From positions 1 through 7,287 of the forward strand of contig JAJAZJ010000220.1 in assembly GCA_026785795.1 (NCBI GenBank): 7,287 nt of DNA, written 5' to 3'. Below, one piece after another: positions 5,728 to 7,287 of this stretch. Made by a program: the position numbers and the translations under genes. The DNA is from Pseudoxanthomonas sp. GTDB lineage: Bacteria > Pseudomonadota > Gammaproteobacteria > Xanthomonadales > Xanthomonadaceae. Under the pieces are notes generated by a model. That model ran no database searches, was not told where the DNA came from, and worked only from the letters and a program-made list of their open reading frames with translations. Position 1 is the first letter of the stretch. Every line of letters starts with the position of its first letter.

Positions 5728-6524
5728 GCACGATCCCGATGGTCGAGGCCACACCGCTACGCAAGAACCTGGTGGCGCTGGGCACGGTGGTGCGCCGCGA
5801 GGTGATGCGCATCCTGCGCATCTGGGGCCAGACCCTGGTGCCGCCGGCGATCACCATGAGTCTGTATTTCCTGATCTTCGGCGGCCTGATCGGTTCGCGC
5901 ATCGGCGACATGGGCGGCTTCACCTACATGGAGTTCATCGTGCCCGGGCTGGTGATGATGAGCGTGATCCAGAACAGCTACGGCAACATTTCCTCCAGCT
6001 TCTTCGGTGCGAAGTTCGGTCGCCATATCGAGGAGCTGCTGGTCAGCCCGATGCCCAACTGGGTGATCCTGCTGGGCTACGTGGCCGGCGCGGTGCTGCG
6101 CGGGCTGCTGGTGGGCATCATCGTGCTGGGCATCGCCATGCTCTTTACCAAGGTGCGCATCCCGCACCCGTTCATCACCCTGAGCACGGTGCTGCTGGGC
6201 GCGACCATCTTCTCGCTGGCCGGCTTCGTCAACGCGGTGTATGCCAAGAAGTTCGACGATATCGCCATCGTGCCCACCTTCATCCTTACCCCGCTCACCT
6301 ACCTGGGCGGCGTGTTCTATTCGGTCAAGCTGCTGCCGCCGTGGGCCGAGGCCCTGACCCACGCCAACCCGATCTTCTACATGGTCAACGCGTTCCGCTA
6401 CGGCCTGCTGGGGGTCAGCGATGTTCCATTGTGGATCTCGTACACGCTGATGATCGCCTTCGTGGTCGCGCTGGGTGCGCTGGGCCTGTGGCTGTTGAAG
6501 CGTGGCGTGGGCCTGCGCAGCTGA
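5724..6524 (+). CDS. yadH: ABC-2 exporter permease, YadH-like
   Basis: Inner-membrane permease of 266 residues with six hydrophobic segments at about 37-57, 70-90, 113-140, 150-172, 180-200 and 236-257, the standard ABC-2 topology. Characteristic blocks shared with Escherichia coli YadH (256 residues, recalled) include QTLVPPAITM, LIGSRIGDM, FIVPGLVMMSVI, AKKFDDIAIVPTF, LTPLTYLGGVFYS and the C-terminal GLRS. The start is the ATG at 5724 inside the ATPase stop (ATGA), with GGAG at 5712-5715 as its ribosome-binding site. The reading frame stays open far upstream, but that part is only a shadow of the ATPase gene. Two copies would pair with two YadG subunits. Related ABC-2 permeases export polysaccharides, lipids or drugs; which applies here is unknown. 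Confidence 0.93.
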   Translation: MSTIPMVEATPLRKNLVALGTVVRREVMRILRIWGQTLVPPAITMSLYFLIFGGLIGSRIGDMGGFTYMEFIVPGLVMMSVIQNSYGNISSSFFGAKFGRHIEELLVSPMPNWVILLGYVAGAVLRGLLVGIIVLGIAMLFTKVRIPHPFITLSTVLLGATIFSLAGFVNAVYAKKFDDIAIVPTFILTPLTYLGGVFYSVKLLPPWAEALTHANPIFYMVNAFRYGLLGVSDVPLWISYTLMIAFVVALGALGLWLLKRGVGLRS

Positions 6525-6681
6525 GCCCCGCAGGTCTGCACTGGCTCGCCTGCTTCGGAGCGGCGCACATCGCCGGTGACCCGCTGCAAATTACGCGCAG
6601 GCTAAGGGCATTGCCACACCGTTGCCGGGAGCGCGGTGCTGCCATCTGCGGTTTTACGAAGCTGCCTGGGTCAGCTGAATC
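6525..6681. other. 157-base convergent intergenic region
   Basis: This lies between the 3' ends of the YadH-like gene and the minus-strand TPR-like gene. Both transcripts should end here, yet I see no hairpin followed by a T-tract. The best dyad pairs CACCG with CGGTG across a 12-base loop around 6615-6640, which is weak. No gene or recognised repeat is seen. Confidence 0.5.
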
Positions 6682-7287
6682 TCAATCGCACGAGGCGCCT
6701 TCGCCGTCCCTGCGACACTGCTTTGGAAATCCATGCTGCTTCCAGTAGTCCAGGATGCCGTTGTCACGCAAGTAGTCCTGGAAAGCGGGGTCCTTGCGCA
6801 AGTAGGCCAGGTCCTTCGTCCACAGCAACAGGTCCCAGCTGGAATAGGAACGCTCCCGCACCTGGTCCAGGCCGGCGATCAAGGCCGGGGCTTGCGCCGG
6901 GGCCTGCGGCGACAGCACGCGCAGGAAATTCATCAAGCCACTTTCACGCTCGCTCTTGCGCATGGCTGCTTCTGCCTGCGGCCATAGCGACGGATCCAGC
7001 AGCGCGCGTGACGCGGCCACATACGCAGGCTTAAACACACGCTCGTAGCCTGTTGAATCGGCCTGGACTCCCAGGCTTTCAGCCACGCGCGCCGCCATTT
7101 CGTAGTCGCGGCGCCAGGCTGCGTTGAACCAGCGCGCGTAAGGGCTGAAAGGGTGCGCGCGCTCCAGCTGCACCTGTGCAAGGTCATGGCGGCCCAGAGT
7201 ATCCAGCAGGCGCCCATAGCCGAAACGCCAGGTCGGATTGATCGGGTCACGCTCCATGTTGCGACGCATCGCTTCTTCGGCGCGATC
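6682..7287 (-). CDS. C-terminal part of a TPR-like protein (5' end outside window)
   Basis: The frame is open to the right edge, leaving 201 residues and a stop at 6682. The ATG at 7269 is unlikely to be the real start: the six codons before it (DRAEEA) continue a TPR-like helix, and ARAEEAMRRNMERDPINPTWRFGYGR-type spacing, with another helix pair around DLAQVQLERAHPFSPYARW, reads as tetratricopeptide repeats. The C-terminal block FQDYLRDNGILDYWKQHGFP followed by a Cys pair (CRRDGEGASC) resembles the tail of TPR-containing winged-helix (CadC-like) regulators common in Xanthomonadaceae, as I recall them. If so, an N-terminal DNA-binding domain and perhaps a membrane helix lie beyond the window. 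Other TPR proteins share this tail, so the function stays open. It is convergent with the YadGH operon. Confidence 0.65.
   Translation of the reverse strand, partial: DRAEEAMRRNMERDPINPTWRFGYGRLLDTLGRHDLAQVQLERAHPFSPYARWFNAAWRRDYEMAARVAESLGVQADSTGYERVFKPAYVAASRALLDPSLWPQAEAAMRKSERESGLMNFLRVLSPQAPAQAPALIAGLDQVRERSYSSWDLLLWTKDLAYLRKDPAFQDYLRDNGILDYWKQHGFPKQCRRDGEGASCD

Noticed and set aside
4618..5754. Minus-strand open frame of 378 codons opposite the YadG-like gene
   Set aside because: Low-complexity His/Gln/Arg/Ala antisense shadow; the plus strand carries every ABC ATPase motif.
6615..6640. Stem CACCG/CGGTG as a terminator between convergent genes
   Set aside because: Only five pairs with a 12-base loop and no T-tract directly after it.

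Overview
The window is GC-rich (by eye, not counted) with strong third-position GC bias and long spurious antisense ORFs. Gene content, codon use and GGGAATG-type heptad repeats between genes suggest a gammaproteobacterium of the Xanthomonadaceae (Stenotrophomonas, Xanthomonas, Pseudoxanthomonas or Lysobacter-like). That placement is inference from recalled family features, not from a search.

Layout. Positions 1-108 are a relatively AT-rich intergenic stretch with a small hairpin next to a T-tract and two TGC...GCA dyads. Positions 109-2048 (minus strand) hold a two-gene ABC-2 exporter of the NatA/NatB type, ATPase first, with an ATGA overlap between the genes. Positions 2049-2207 separate it from the next gene and are filled almost exactly by a heptad-rich inverted-repeat element. 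Positions 2208-3671 (minus) encode a secreted TAP-like alpha/beta hydrolase with a signal peptide, a complete catalytic triad and ten paired cysteines. After a 224-base gap with a GC-rich hairpin, positions 3896-4648 (minus) encode a ferredoxin-NADP(+) reductase-type flavoprotein starting at TTG. A 104-base divergent promoter region with one AT-rich box follows. Positions 4753-6524 (plus) hold a second, unrelated ABC-2 exporter matching Escherichia coli YadG/YadH, again with an ATGA overlap. Positions 6682-7287 (minus) are the 3' part of a TPR-like protein that runs off the right edge.

How the parts work together. There are two complete ABC-2 exporters, each a soluble ATPase plus one six-helix permease that would dimerise in the inner membrane. 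The hydrolase probably acts in the periplasm or outside the cell, and the reductase in the cytosol. Nothing in the sequence ties these four units into one pathway; the region reads as ordinary chromosomal housekeeping and accessory genes.

I do not see a new multi-gene system. The most unusual structure is the 159-base hairpin element at 2051-2209. It spans the whole gap between a stop codon and a start codon, replaces the expected ribosome-binding site of the natA-like gene, and carries a possible promoter in its loop.
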